DNA of 64,000 nucleotides, taken from Sequoia sempervirens. Lineage: Eukaryota > Streptophyta > Pinopsida > Cupressales > Cupressaceae. The notes under the pieces are model-generated. The model had not been told where the DNA came from. It saw nothing but the letters and a program-made list of their open reading frames with translations, and did no database searches. Location of the stretch: assembly GCA_007258455.2 (NCBI GenBank), contig VDFB02000001.1, forward strand, positions 14,343,747 to 14,407,746, written 5' to 3'. The number at the start of each line of letters is the position of its first letter. Within the stretch, counting starts at the first letter, position 1. The position numbers and the translations under genes were made by a program. This document shows, in pieces, positions 23,391 to 34,195 of this stretch.

Positions 23391-24649
23391 TGTGATGAAC
23401 CCTACTGGCTCACAACTCAAACCCCTGTATTTTTATTATCTTATTTGTGTTTTTTTTTAGTTTTTTAAAGAAAGTTTGTAGTCAGAAGAGAAGGGGCGCA
23501 TCATATAAAAGCTCATAAAAAGTAAATTTGAGCTATTTTCTACATAATGGAAGAGCAGAAGGTATTATTTAACTGAATCAAATAGATCACAAATGATAAA
23601 CATACCCGAAAGCTTCCAGATTATTTATTTAAGAAAATAAGTTAACTTGCCAGCCAAGAATGGTGAAAACTGGCAATTATGGACGCCTGGCCTCCAAAAA
23701 TGACTTCTCCCACTCTGAAACAAGATACAAAGGGCTAATAGGAGTAGCCGCCAAGAATGAAGCACAAACAGGAACCAAAGAGAAGGCGTTTTAGCTACAA
23801 GCTTCACACGCCAAACCTCCAGGAAGGCACAAATCCCAGGGCAAATGGTACGGCCAAAGGAAGAAACCAAAGGAACAAAGTTGAAAGTTGAGATCTGTTG
23901 AAGATGACGTCTCTGGTGAAGAAACCCCCTTCCTTATTGCAAAGAAGTAAAAAACTGAATAATAAAACTCTGATTGTAGCATGTAGAACCTTTGAATGAA
24001 GCCCTCATAGATGCACTAATTCGACTGGTCTCTCAAAGTCTCAAAAATGCTCAACACTGAAGAGATATTGTTCTCCAATGGAAGATTTTCTCAAAACCCT
24101 GATCACAGAGAATAGCACAGAAGGAAACCAAAGGCAAAGTCAAAATAATCAATAATAGAGTTTCTCATTGCCAAAATGCCTTATATCCCAAAAGGTACGA
24201 CTTTCAAGAAAGTGACACCACTTGCAATCATTTAAATATTTTAAATCATATTTAAATCACTTTTCAATAGTTTCAAGTTAAATACTTGGGCACCCACTTC
24301 TATGCATAAATGATTTAATTTTAAATCACTTTTATGAAATATTTAAGTGATATAATATGTATAAAGTCAATTTGACTTTATAATAAAGCATTAAGTTAAA
24401 TAATTAACTCAAATCACTTAAGAATCCATAACTCTCTCTAAACTCCATATATTCCCGTGTCGTCAGAAGCTGTCAACCCCTGAACTGCCAAGGCTTGCTG
24501 TGAGCCAGTCACTAAGCTCTGAAAATGAGAATGACAAAACTCCTCCAAAAAATACCACTAACCCTCTAACCACTCTAGTTAGCCCACAAGGGTCCAAGAA
24601 ATAGGCTAACACACTGTTCCCGAGAACTAACTAGAGCGGGGACATCACA
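23391..24649 (-). repeat. 5' LTR of the chromovirus
   Basis: 1,259 bp, pairs with 17338-18571. Carries the LTR promoter on the minus strand; I did not identify a convincing TATA box. AT-rich core with several ATTTAAAT-type motifs near 24230-24420. Confidence 0.95.
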
Positions 24650-24654
24650 CCTTG

Positions 24655-26860
24655 CCTCCAATAAATTGATCAGAGGAAGAAATAAAAGACTTGGATCAAG
24701 TTACTGAACCAGTGAAGAAATACTCTAGGTTGTGGGTAAAACACAAAGTTGGAAGCTAATGGCACCAAATTTACATATAACTTGATGGGAGACTTGGAGT
24801 CTCAATCTGAGGAAGAGGCTGAAGCTGATAAAGGTGATGATACTTTTGAGCCTCATGATGAAGGACATGAAGAAGATAGGCCTGTGTTAGTAAAAAGAAA
24901 AATGAGGTGCTAGACATAGGAAAGATAGGGTGAGAATCCATCTCCCAAGACAAAGAAGGTTCCCAAGGCTAATGTTGTAACTGAAGTAGGGGAGGCTTCA
25001 CAGCCGATCAGGAAGAGGAGGTTAGTCACAAAACGAAAAAAGTAGCAAAGGAAAGGAAAGGTAATACTTCTACCGATGGCCCTTCCTCAGTGAAAGTTGT
25101 TGATGTGGAAAGTTCTAGGGAAAAGCCACAAGTTTATGTTAGAAGGAATTCTCCCAAGCCTAAGGCATCCCCAGTAAAAGAAATGAAAAATGCAGAACAA
25201 AAGGTGCAAAGTGAAGAGGCACCTACTGATGATGGAGAAAAGAGAGCAAATGTAGGAAATAATTCCCCTCATCTTTCTCCTCATAATGTGCAAATTTTAG
25301 AAGAGGCCATCCATGAAGAAGGAAATATATCAAATGACCCTAAGCAACCAGAGGAGGATGATGATGAAATTTCTACTCCTGGAAGTGGAGAATGGAGAAA
25401 ATTTGTACAAGAGATGAAGCAATCTACCTCTGGGGCAGAAAGTAAGAATATGGAATCTGAGGTACTCTGTGAAAGACCATCCAAATCCCCAGAAAAGGTG
25501 GCAATTGATGAATTAGAAGATCATCTTGAGGCATGGGAGAATATGGAAGAGGTTGCTGACAGTACCCACCAAAATAAAGATGAGCAAGAAGAGCAACCAG
25601 AAACAAAGAAAAATGTTGAGGAGAATGTTGTCAATAGTCTAAATAAAGAGATAGAAATCGAGCAACGTACGGTCCCAAATTGGCTGAAATAAAAGCTCAA
25701 CAAGAGGCCAATAATTGTCCAAGAAGAAACTCCTAGTTGGGAAAAATTGCTTGAACAATGATGACAACCCAAGCAGAGGAAAAGGGCTAGGACAATTTCA
25801 AAGTTTTGAAGGGATGAGTTTAATAATAGAGTCATTCATGTAGTTGTTCCTATAGGAGATAAGTTCAAAGATGAACTAAGACCCACCAATTACAAGGTGC
25901 AAACCATTAATCTGGGTCCAATGACCAAGGAACAGGAGAAAGAAGAATTCCAAGAATCCTCTCAAGCAATCTTAAGAAGACTGGATAGAGAAACGGAGGA
26001 GAAGGAAAAGTTACAAAAGTAGTTGAATGATGTTTACAAATATTTTCAACACCTACTAAAGCCTTTGCAAGCTTGTATTGATGGTAGTTCCCCAATCCCA
26101 GAGGGTTTGTTGCCTAAAGAAGTTGTATCAAAGATAGAGAAACTAAAATCTTTAGTGCATAGTACATATGAATGGCTTTAGGGGGTCAATAAAAGAGGTA
26201 ATGAATCAATTGAATGGATCTTTGGCATCCATTCTAAGGCTACTCAATTTATTGAAGACACCTCTCAATTTGCTGCAGACTGTAATAAGATTGATGAGTC
26301 AACCATTGAAGAGTTGAAGAAAATCTTGCAGGTACCTGAAGAAGAATTAGCAATGATGAATATCTTCACTTCTGATGATATTGGAAAGGTAAAGGAGTGG
26401 ATAGAAGTTTGGAATTATAAAAAAGAACTCCTTACTAAGGCATTAAAGAAGATACTGAAGTTGCAAAGTAAGATGAAAGAGATATGATAGTTGCATTACT
26501 TTTCTGGAAATTATGACTAGGAGGAGAAAGTTTGGCCAGAAGAATATGAATATTGGTAGGTTGCAGGCATGGTGGCATGAGATAAATGCTCCTTCTAATG
26601 GTGCACCAATTACCAAAGATCATTTGGAGGATGCAACCATACACACTTCAAAGTTGGATAAATATCATGAATTACAAGTTGAGTGGGATAAAGCAATTCC
26701 CAAGTATGTTGATGAATGGAAGATTCATAAATTAAGAATTAAGTTTATTCCAATTCCAAATCCAATAGACGTGAAAGAAATATTAAAAAAGGTCAAAGAA
26801 TTATCTAGTAAATTGGAGGCTAATAAAGAAGGAGAAAATAGCCAGCTTGCAGCTGCCTAG
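24655..26860 (+). pseudogene. ORF X copy B, C-terminal half
   Basis: Continuation of the ORF at 15814 after the chromovirus. It starts PPIN, stop (TGA where Trp fits), SEEEIKDLDQ, matching GDTDWLKEEK of copy A. The middle (24780-25690) is a Glu/Lys-rich linker with frameshifts and KPQVYVRRNSPKPK, matching VYTRRSRTPSPK of copy A. The C-terminal coiled-coil domain (25740-26860) reads NNRVIHVVVPIGDKF, NYKVQTINLGP, LLKPLQA and YHELQVEWDKAIPKYVDE. Stops near 25690, 26021 and 26178 and a frameshift near 26490. No catalytic motif. The shared domain order with copy A shows that both halves form one protein family. Confidence 0.65.
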
Positions 26861-27986
26861 GAACTTGTGCCAATTATGTGACTTCACTACAAGAGAGGAT
26901 AACCTTGAATTTTGTGCCATCAAGAGGGATGTTTCTAGAGGAATCTAGGCTGACCTGGAGTCAGTTTACAAGCATTTAATGTAATTTTATTTTCTTTAAA
27001 AACTCTCTAGGCCTACCTGTTTGGCCGATCTAATCATGTAAACCCTAATTCAGGGCCGACCTAATGTTATTTTTCTATAAATTGAGGCTCCAAGTTCATT
27101 TGGAGGGGTTAGACATAGTTGAAATAGTGAGAACTGAGTTAGGAGTTAGTATTTTCTAAGAGCAAGTGCTGAAATATTGTGGATACTTGAATTGTTGCAA
27201 ACTTGGGTGATTCAATATAAGTAAAGACATTGTTCTTTGGTGTTCTTTCTTATGTTATTCACTTTGCATGGTTCTTGTTTCTTCAAATCTTTGAGAAATT
27301 TCTTTGAAGTTGTGATTGCATGTTAGATTTTAGATTTAGATGTGATGCAATTGTGTTAATGATTTAAGATTTGAGGTGTTTGAGTAATCCTTGGTCAATA
27401 CTTTTAGCAACTTGCTAATTGTAAGTTGCTATGTAAAGTTAGCCTAGGCCTTATATTTTTGTGTTGAGTTCAATTATGGATATTTATTCATTTCAATTAC
27501 AAAATAAGGTTGATTGGTGTGAATGCTCCATGATATGAAAATATTTATTTCCTTGGAGGATTGCATTGTTTCTGTGAGATTACAGGTTTAATTTGGGTCA
27601 AGAGGAATTGGTTTTGAAGGATTGGTCCAATTTGGCTATTAAATTGTTTGCACAATTGGTCTTAGTAATTAGTTTAGTTTTAGAAATCTCTCCAAGCCTT
27701 TTGTCTTTTGTTATTTCTTTTAAAATCTGGGTTAGTTTTAGGATTAAGAGCATCAATATGTTGTAAGATCTAATGAATTTGAGATCTCCAGTTGTTGTTT
27801 TGTAAGGTCCCTTGTGATCACTAGCATTTTCACATCATCACTGAGTTGTTTTTGCATTGTCAAGACCTAAAATTAGAGACCTCGGGGTTATCTCTTGAGG
27901 CTTGTTGATAGAGATTTACCTTTCAAGAGAGATAGGATATCATATTTTGCCTGAGTTGTTGTGCAGAAAAAACCATCAAAAACTAT
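26861..27986 (+). repeat. conserved 3' block of module B, LTR-like
   Basis: Aligns with 12427-13545. Contains the TATA box at 27076. The last 150 bp are nearly identical in both copies (ATTGTCAAGACCT, GGGGTTATCTCTTGAGGCTTG, TTTACCTTTCAAGAGAGATA) and include a conserved stem: TATCTCTTGA pairs with TCAAGAGAGATA allowing a 2-base bulge. It ends at CCATCA, where the copia element begins abruptly. Confidence 0.55.
27076..27083 (+). promoter_or_regulatory. TATA box in 3' block B
   Basis: TATAAATT in TTCTATAAATTGAGG, aligned with 12627. GGGGTTAGACATAG about 35 bp downstream is shared with block A and is a plausible start region. Confidence 0.55.
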
Positions 27987-28011
27987 CTGCACTTAGGTCT
28001 TTCATCTCAAA

Positions 28012-28689
28012 CTATGCTGACAACTGAAAATTCAAATCTAAAATCATAATTTTACCATTCCCAATAAACATATCATCTACATATAAAACAATAATTAGAA
28101 TGTGACCATTATCAGAATTATAATACACACAATGGTCAGATTTAGATCTTTGAAATTCCAATGACAACACATAGGTATCAAACTTTTGGTACCACATTCT
28201 AGGAGACTGTTTCAAATCATAAAGAGACTTCTTTAGTTTGCAAACCAAATTTTCTTTACCTTTATGAATGAAATTCTCTGGTTGTGACATGTAAAACTCT
28301 TCCTCCAAATCACTATGAAGAAATTTTTTCTTCACATCCATCTGTTCCACTTCTAAGTCATATGTTGCCGCAAGTGACAAAAAAAGTTAGATAGATGTCA
28401 ACTTCACTACAAGAGAGAATATATCCCCATAATCAATTCCATCCATCTGTGGAAACCCCTTAGTGACCAACTGTTCCTTATACTTCTCAACACTGCCATC
28501 AAGACCACACTTTTTCTTGAAAACCCATTTACAACCAACAGGTTTACGTCTACAAGGAAAAGGCACCAGATCCCAATTCATATTTTTCTTTAATGCAACT
28601 ATCTCGTCCATGGATTGGTTCCAAGAACCTACATCACTCATACCCATAACATCTCTAACAGTCCTAGGCTCATCAGTGTTTGAAATCAA
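28012..28689 (-). pseudogene. copia reverse transcriptase, N-terminal two thirds
   Basis: Reads WNQSMDEIVALKKNMNWDLV, PVGCKWVFKKKCGLDGSVE, KYKEQLVTKGFPQ and then, after one break near 28385, YDLEVEQMDVKKKFLHSDLE (Asp of motif A present; AFLHG usual), LKKSLYDLKQSPRMWY and the catalytic YVDD in LYVDDMFIGN (about 28080). The thumb and RNase H are missing because the element is cut at 28011. Confidence 0.92.
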
Positions 28690-29990
28690 AGAAAAAAATG
28701 CAATTGGAATCTAATAATGAATAACCAAACCTTTCTGGTTGTTTCCTAACTTGTGTATACCTCCTTAAAGGCTGAGGTTGAGGTTCGTCTTCTTCTTCAA
28801 AACTTTTAGAGCTGCTTGAGCTCTCCTCACCATCAAGTCTAACAAGAGTGCATAGTTCATCTTTCTTCATAGTAGGTGGAATATGAACTCACTCCTTATT
28901 CTATTTCTCATCTTTCTCTAGTTGTAGGTCAATAGTGGAAGGTTTCATCTCTCTGAAAATCACACTTCTACTATAGAGAACCTTCTGATCTTCTGGATCC
29001 CAAAGCTTGTACCCTTTCACACTGACACCATAGTTGATAAAGATACACTTAATAGCCTTTTTGTCCAACTTTGACCTCTTCTCCATTAGAACATAAGCAT
29101 AAGCTTCACAACCAAATACTCTGATGTCTCATTAAAGGATTTTTACTAGACCATGCCTCCATTGGTGTCTTTCCAACAAGCACTGATGTAGGATATTTAT
29201 TGATCAAATAACATGTAGTGGCTACCACTTCAGCCCAAAAATTTTATTCAAGGCTAGTTCCACTCAACATACTTCTATGCCTCTCCATCAGTGCTCCGTT
29301 CATCCTCTCTCCAACTCCATTTTCTTGTGGAGTGTAGGGAGTTGTCTAATGTATCTCAATCTCGTGCTCTTTACAAAACTTGTCAAACTTTGCAAAACAA
29401 AACTCACCACCATTATTAGTCCTCAAACACTTAATCTTTATGTTATTCTGATTTTCTACAAAGGCCTTACTCCTTAAACCGACTAAAGACTTCAACTTTA
29501 CTTCTAAGAAAATAAATGAATGTCCTACTGTAATCATCTATAAAAGAAACAAAATATATAGATTTTGATAACGAAGGAACATTCACAGGACCAAAAACAT
29601 CTAAATGAACATAGTCCAAAACCCCATAAGACTTGTGAGAACTAGAGTAAAAAGAAACACAATGTTTTTTTCCATATACACAATGTTTTCAAAAGTAGAA
29701 CTTGAGATTACAATCATCAAGACTTCAACAAGGCTCTTATTTTTCAAGGTTCTAAGACCCTTCACACCAATGTGACCAAGTCACTAGTGCCATAACATTG
29801 TCTTCTTTGCAGGAAGCTTCATTTCCATGGAAAGAGCACCCTTAGGTAGCCAAAATGCATGACCATCAGATGTAGCTACAACATACTTCTTCTCTGCACA
29901 ATTTGATGGTGAGGATGAAAAATCCAAAGGTCTCTTCTTTAGTACATCAGAAGAACTATTGTACTATACAGTGCATGCATCAAGTTGAAA
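28690..29990 (-). pseudogene. copia integrase, broken
   Basis: The HHCC-type region is largely lost by stops (29690-29990). The core reads LDVFGPVNVPSLSKS (near 29590) and KCLRTNNGGEFCFAKFDKF (about 29440), where the second catalytic Asp (usually SDNGGEF) is Asn. The catalytic Glu region PYTPQENGVGERMN follows (29330-29300), then NFWAEVVATTCYLINK, KTPMEAW and the linker SSSSSKSFEEEDEPQPQPLR up to RT. Multiple stops (about 29115, 28875). Confidence 0.85.
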
Positions 29991-30109
29991 CAGAGTGCCA
30001 ATACAACTCCCTTAGCTAACACCATAGCTCCTCTAGTCATCTTGCTTCCTCCACCAGAGAAAACAACTTGCACTCCTAAATCATTTAGTTTACTTAAAAA
30101 AAATAGGTT

Positions 30110-30400
30110 TCATGCCAAACCCAAGATATGCAAGACACTATCAATCCACTTCACTCGTCCATCAAGAAATTTGATTTTGACCCTTCCACAACCAACAATC
30201 TTTAAGTGAGATTCATCACCTAGGTACACCTCTCTGCCATTGTACTCTTCATACTTCAAGAAGCAACCTCTATGAGAGGTCATGTGAAAAGATGCACCTG
30301 AATCTATCAACCATACATCATATGATGTATGGGCTGCCCAGGCTGCAATAAATGCTCCTTCTTCATCTTGGGATGATTTTTCAAATTCAGAATCAAAGAA
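30110..30400 (-). pseudogene. copia aspartic protease
   Basis: Contains WLIDSGASFHMTSHRGCF (about 30310-30255), the copia protease signature with DSG, then VYLGDESHLKIVGCGRVKIK and LHILGLARNLF, which leads into the GAG-pre-integrase region. Open over this stretch. Confidence 0.9.
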
Positions 30401-30414
30401 TGACTTTTTTTTCT

Positions 30415-31132
30415 TCTTCTCCTCATTCTTTGCAATATTTTTGAATGTGACTGAATTCGCCATAATTCTAACATTTTTCCTTAGACTTCTTACTAGGATA
30501 CTTCGATCTCCCCGAAGACTTCGAATTAGATTTCTTGTCTTTCTTTTTGCCTCTCCTTTGGTCATCCACGAATAGCAAGGGCCTCCTTGGCCATCTCAGA
30601 AGACTTCCTTCGCATCTCTTCAGATAATAATGAGGCAACCACCTCATCCATCTTGAAGATGGAAGTAGTGCTTCCAATAGCCATCACCAAGTGATCCCAA
30701 GAGTTTGACAACGAACACAAAAGGAGCATGCAACTGTCTTGTTCATCAATCTTGCCTCCAATGAAACCCAATTGAGCAGCCAACATATTAAAAGAGTTTA
30801 AATGATTTGCCACAGATCCTCCATTTTCCATCTTCAGAGAATACATTTTCTTTCTCAGGAAAATTTTGTTTACCAGGGATTTAGCTTGATAGACATCACC
30901 AAGATTCTTCCATAGAGAAGCAAAAGTCTTCTCTTCATGGACATTTAAGAGGACAAAATCAACCAAACAAAGTCTAATAAGACCCTTGGCTTTTCGATCC
31001 ATGAGATCCCAATCTTCTTGTTTCATGCCAGATGACAATTCCAAAAATAGCAAGCCGTAGATCACCATCTATGAGCATGTCTTCCATTTTGAGCTTCCAA
31101 AGTTCAAAATTACCGCCATTAAACTTCTCCAT
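30415..31132 (-). pseudogene. copia gag
   Basis: ATG at 31132 with MEKFNGGNFELWKLKMEDML, a typical copia gag start, then a frameshift near 31060 into LMDRKAKGLIRLCL, SLVNKIFLRKKMYSLKM, NSFNMLAAQLGFIGGKIDEQ and TTSIFKMDEVVASLLSEE (30562). A Lys/Ser-rich tail is followed by a degenerate knuckle (KC, stop, NYGEFSHIQKYCKE, about 30475-30430) in which the second Cys is Tyr. Confidence 0.88.
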
Positions 31133-31238
31133 CTCTTTCCTGCAACAAGGTCATGAAATACACTTTTGCAAAACTCCCACTGAAACAAAGATCGGCTCAA
31201 AAACCATTCTAATCCAATAAAGGAATCAAGGTTGGCTA

Positions 31239-31251
31239 GGCTCTAATACCA
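31239..31251 (-). other. primer binding site of the copia element
   Basis: Minus-strand TGGTATTAGAGCC, initiator-Met tRNA complement with one change (C to T). It lies between gag and the 5' LTR as expected. Confidence 0.85.
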
Positions 31252-32100
31252 ACAAAAAGGAAGTCAGGTGAGTAGAAACAATTTTCTACACTAATCTAAG
31301 TAGGGGAGAGTTACAAAAAAAATTCTTTTAACACCTTAAACAGTTACAATAATGAGAAACACAGAAATAATGGAATAGAACAAGTACACAAATACAACAA
31401 ACACTAGATATACATGGTGAAAACCCTTTCGGGTAAAAAATCCCACCCTCTAAAAGCACAATACTATTGTATTACTTCAACTAAGAGTTATAATATAGCC
31501 CCAAGTATAAAGCATTCTTCAACAAGTGTTTCGTCACAAACACCTATCTTGGAGTAAACTCGGCAGCACTTTGTTACCTACAAACAATCTATGAGTTCTA
31601 TAATGCAAGGCACTTAATATATAGAGAGATGCAAGCTTGAAGAAGCATCTAGAAGGAGAGGGGTGTCCAAATCCACATGGAACAATATCCCACACCATAG
31701 ACATGCATATGGACACATGTACAACATTCCCTTACACCCCTTACAAGTGTCATTACATGTAATATTCTTTCTCCAAGCTTGGGCGCTTAGAATATGCTAA
31801 AAATAGACTATGACAGATGCCTTACAACTGTCATAGTATCTTTCATGCTTATAACACTTATAGTTATAAGAGAATCTTTCATAAATGACTTGAAATACCC
31901 GATTCTCTTACACCTTATCATAACCCATCTTGGGCGCCAACTTCCTCCATGCATAAAGATGCCTTATGATGCATCATAGAATCTGCCATAGGTCAAAGAT
32001 TCCAAAGTGGGACGTCTATGTCCACTTGGGATGATTATGTGTCATCCAATCACCTCCAACGAGGATGCCACCCAGCCGGTGGGTCCCAAATTATGACATG
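31252..32100 (-). repeat. 5' LTR of the copia element (outer end approximate)
   Basis: Contains the usual copia 3' end text GGGTGGGATTTTTTACCC and GAAAGGGTTTTCACCATG on the minus strand (31400-31445) and a TATA-like CTATATATTAAG at 31613-31625. The outer boundary is a guess: TGTCATAATTTGGGACCCAC on the minus strand ends near 32100. No second copy is present to confirm it. Confidence 0.6.
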
Positions 32101-33245
32101 ACACCATAGGCGATTAAATAAATACAAATAAATACAAGAATACATCAATGAAATCAATAGTAGGACTTTAAGGTTGAGACACTTTAATCCAAACAACAGA
32201 GAAATGCACTGTTCAATGAGTATGGGAGGTTGGAAAAAGCCGACAAGGGGCCTACAAAAGGCTGACAAAACACTGCACACACATGACCTATGTCAACTGA
32301 TAGTTGATAACTAGTAGATTGATGTGGTGTCAACGTAGATCCAATGGGAGAAACAACATGGGCCGATGAAGATTTGAGGGGCCGAAGAAGTAGAAGCATG
32401 AGTTGACAAAACCTTGGTTGAAAAATCTGCAATAAATGCCTATACAAAGGCCAATCAAAAAGGTACCTACAAAAGCCAAAGAGAATGGAGGTTGGCAGAG
32501 ATTAATGTCGACAAAATTCTTGACAAGTCTACATATGGCTTGCAGAGAATAAATGTCGTAGAAATTTGACCACCAAATATTTGATAAACCCCAACACAAT
32601 AGAATAAGCCCACAAATTTATATAAACCTCTATTTTTTAATCAGCCCCATGAATAATATTTAGCCCTAATACAAATTTTTAAAAAAAACCGATACATTAT
32701 AAAAAATGCAAAACATATAAAATTAATAGAATTTTTTTATTCTACAAAATTGTACCATACCCGAGGGGAGGGAGGTGTACGGCCTTCTCAGGTAATTTTT
32801 TTTTGCCTCACAAATAGCTGATGTCGAATATAGGTGTTTTTTATATCAATCTTTGTCTCTCAGGCCCTCTGAAGATGATGCCAAGGTTTGATTGAGGTGA
32901 AAATGCACTAGAAGCTCTGCAACCTCCTAATCTTCCACAACTTCAAACCCTCATAACTTTGGAAAACATTTCAAATTTAGGAGAAACAAAAGTCTGTCTT
33001 GACTTTCTTAACTATCGTTAACTTGAATTTGAGCTCAGATTTCCTCCAACACAAGTCAAAAGTGACTTGCCATGGAAACCCACATATAGAGACAACCTCA
33101 AATCTGGTATTTTTCCAAGTTTTTTTGATTCCCAGGTTCACCATATGGTGCAAGGGAAGAGCATACTCAACTTTACTAAAAATAACCTAGATCTCTCACT
33201 AGCAATAGCTCAACCCTTAGATCTGAGAAGGGTTTTTCAAGGCTT
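32101..33245 (-). other. non-coding DNA, probably the leader of another LTR element
   Basis: No gene recognised. It lies internal to the primer binding site at 33246 (minus orientation), so it may be the untranslated or remnant interior of a second copia-like or non-autonomous element. AT-rich at 32600-32750. Confidence 0.35.
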
Positions 33246-33258
33246 GGCTCTGATACCA
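33246..33258 (-). other. primer binding site of a second minus-strand LTR element
   Basis: Minus-strand TGGTATCAGAGCC directly next to an LTR end CTCTTACA. A second copy of the same junction (CTTACATGGTATCAAAG) lies 32 bp further right (to 33298), so LTR end and PBS are duplicated in tandem. Confidence 0.8.
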
Positions 33259-33705
33259 TGTAAGAGATGGTATAGAATGCTTTGATACCATGTAAGAGCT
33301 TAAGATTAGCTCAACACCCAAGACCACCTACAAAAAAAATGAAAAACCTTCTACAAGAGAGTATGCAAGAATACGAGCTTGCTTGATATTAAGATCTATC
33401 AAAACGATGATGAGGTATGAAGTATATTACATATGTGTACAATGACCTTCCTTATATGAGCAAGGTGAGGAATAAGATTGAACATGATTGTGACATGTTT
33501 CTTAATCCTATGACATGATATTACTAACAAACTAACTACCTAGGAATCAACACAAACGATAGATAAATAAATTCTAGAAAATTCAACTAAGACTTCTAGA
33601 AAGAATCTTATATCATAAGTAAACTTAACATGTGAATAAGTCTCCTAATTACCTAGTGAGATAAATTACTAGGTACAAGACTTTAAATTACCTAGTAGTT
33701 GAGAC
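33259..33705 (-). repeat. copia-type LTR, minus orientation
   Basis: Inner end CTCTTACA before the PBS. Towards its other end it matches the plus-strand LTR at 33762 in reverse: GACTTATTCACATGTTAAG, TTTCTAGAAGTCTTAGTTG and GTCTTGTACCTAG are shared. TATA-like CATATAAGGAAGG near 33455. Outer end approximate. Confidence 0.6.
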
Positions 33706-33752
33706 CCATCTTTGCATCATTTGTATAATAATCTACTCCCTAAGTTGCACTT

Positions 33753-33761
33753 AAGGGGGGG
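33753..33761 (+). other. polypurine tract before a copia LTR
   Basis: AAGGGGGGG directly before TGTTGGTGTG, preceded by TTGCACTT. Typical copia 3' end arrangement; only about 55 bp of internal sequence remains to its left. Confidence 0.7.
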
Positions 33762-34138
33762 TGTTGGTGTGAATAAATGTCTTGTCCCTAGTTAATTCCT
33801 CATTAGGAGACTTAGGGGACTTATTCACATGTTAAGTTTACTTAGGTCCTAGGAATCTTTCTAGAAGTCTTAGTTGTCATACCTAGATTTTATCTTTTCC
33901 TAGGTAGTTATGATAAGTTGTCTCATATCATAAGATTAAGACACTTGTCATAATCTTATGACATCTTATGTCTCGTGCCTTGGCTATATAACCAAGGGTA
34001 TCTCATACATTGTATATTGAATTCTATTTGCATAATTAACAGGAATACAATTTATTCTTGTCATATTGATATTCTCTCTTTGTGCTTTCCATTTGGCCTC
34101 TAGATCTTGGTAGGCTATCTCCATAGCCAACTCTAACA
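33762..34138 (+). repeat. copia-type 3' LTR, 377 bp
   Basis: TGTTGGTGTGAATAAATG to CCAACTCTAACA, with TGTTgg/ccAACA inverted ends. TATA box CTATATAA at 33984-33991, followed by the initiator-like region TTGTATATTGAATTC. It is preceded by a polypurine tract, so it is a 3' LTR rather than a 5' LTR, yet its body is missing. Confidence 0.8.
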
Positions 34139-34195
34139 TATGGGCCCACCAAGACAAAAGAGAAGAGGTAAATTTGGAACATCCTGCATAAATTC

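Larger units (their letters stand above)
17338..24649 (-). mobile_element. complete Ty3/gypsy chromovirus inserted in ORF X copy B
   Basis: 7,312 bp on the minus strand: 5' LTR at the right (23391-24649), initiator-Met PBS, gag, zinc knuckle, protease, RT, RNase H, integrase, chromodomain, polypurine tract and 3' LTR at the left (17338-18571). Termini TGTGATG/CATCACA are inverted repeats. Coding parts carry multiple stops, so it is immobile, but the structure and target duplication are intact, making it the youngest clear insertion of the left half. LTRs differ by several percent by eye and by one 25-bp length difference. Confidence 0.95.
27987..32100 (-). mobile_element. Ty1/copia retrotransposon, truncated within RT
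   Basis: Minus-strand element with 5' LTR at the right (about 31252-32100), PBS, gag, protease, integrase and RT. The RT stops near 28011 after LDLNFQLSA; no copia RNase H or 3' LTR exists, and the sequence turns at once into the end of block B (27986). Either module B inserted here and the rest was lost or moved, or a deletion joined them. Many stops. Order gag-PR-INT-RT proves copia class. Confidence 0.9.

Noticed and set aside
25281..25835. Minus-strand ORFs opposite ORF X copy B
   Set aside because: Same shadow effect of the acidic/basic linker; no motif.
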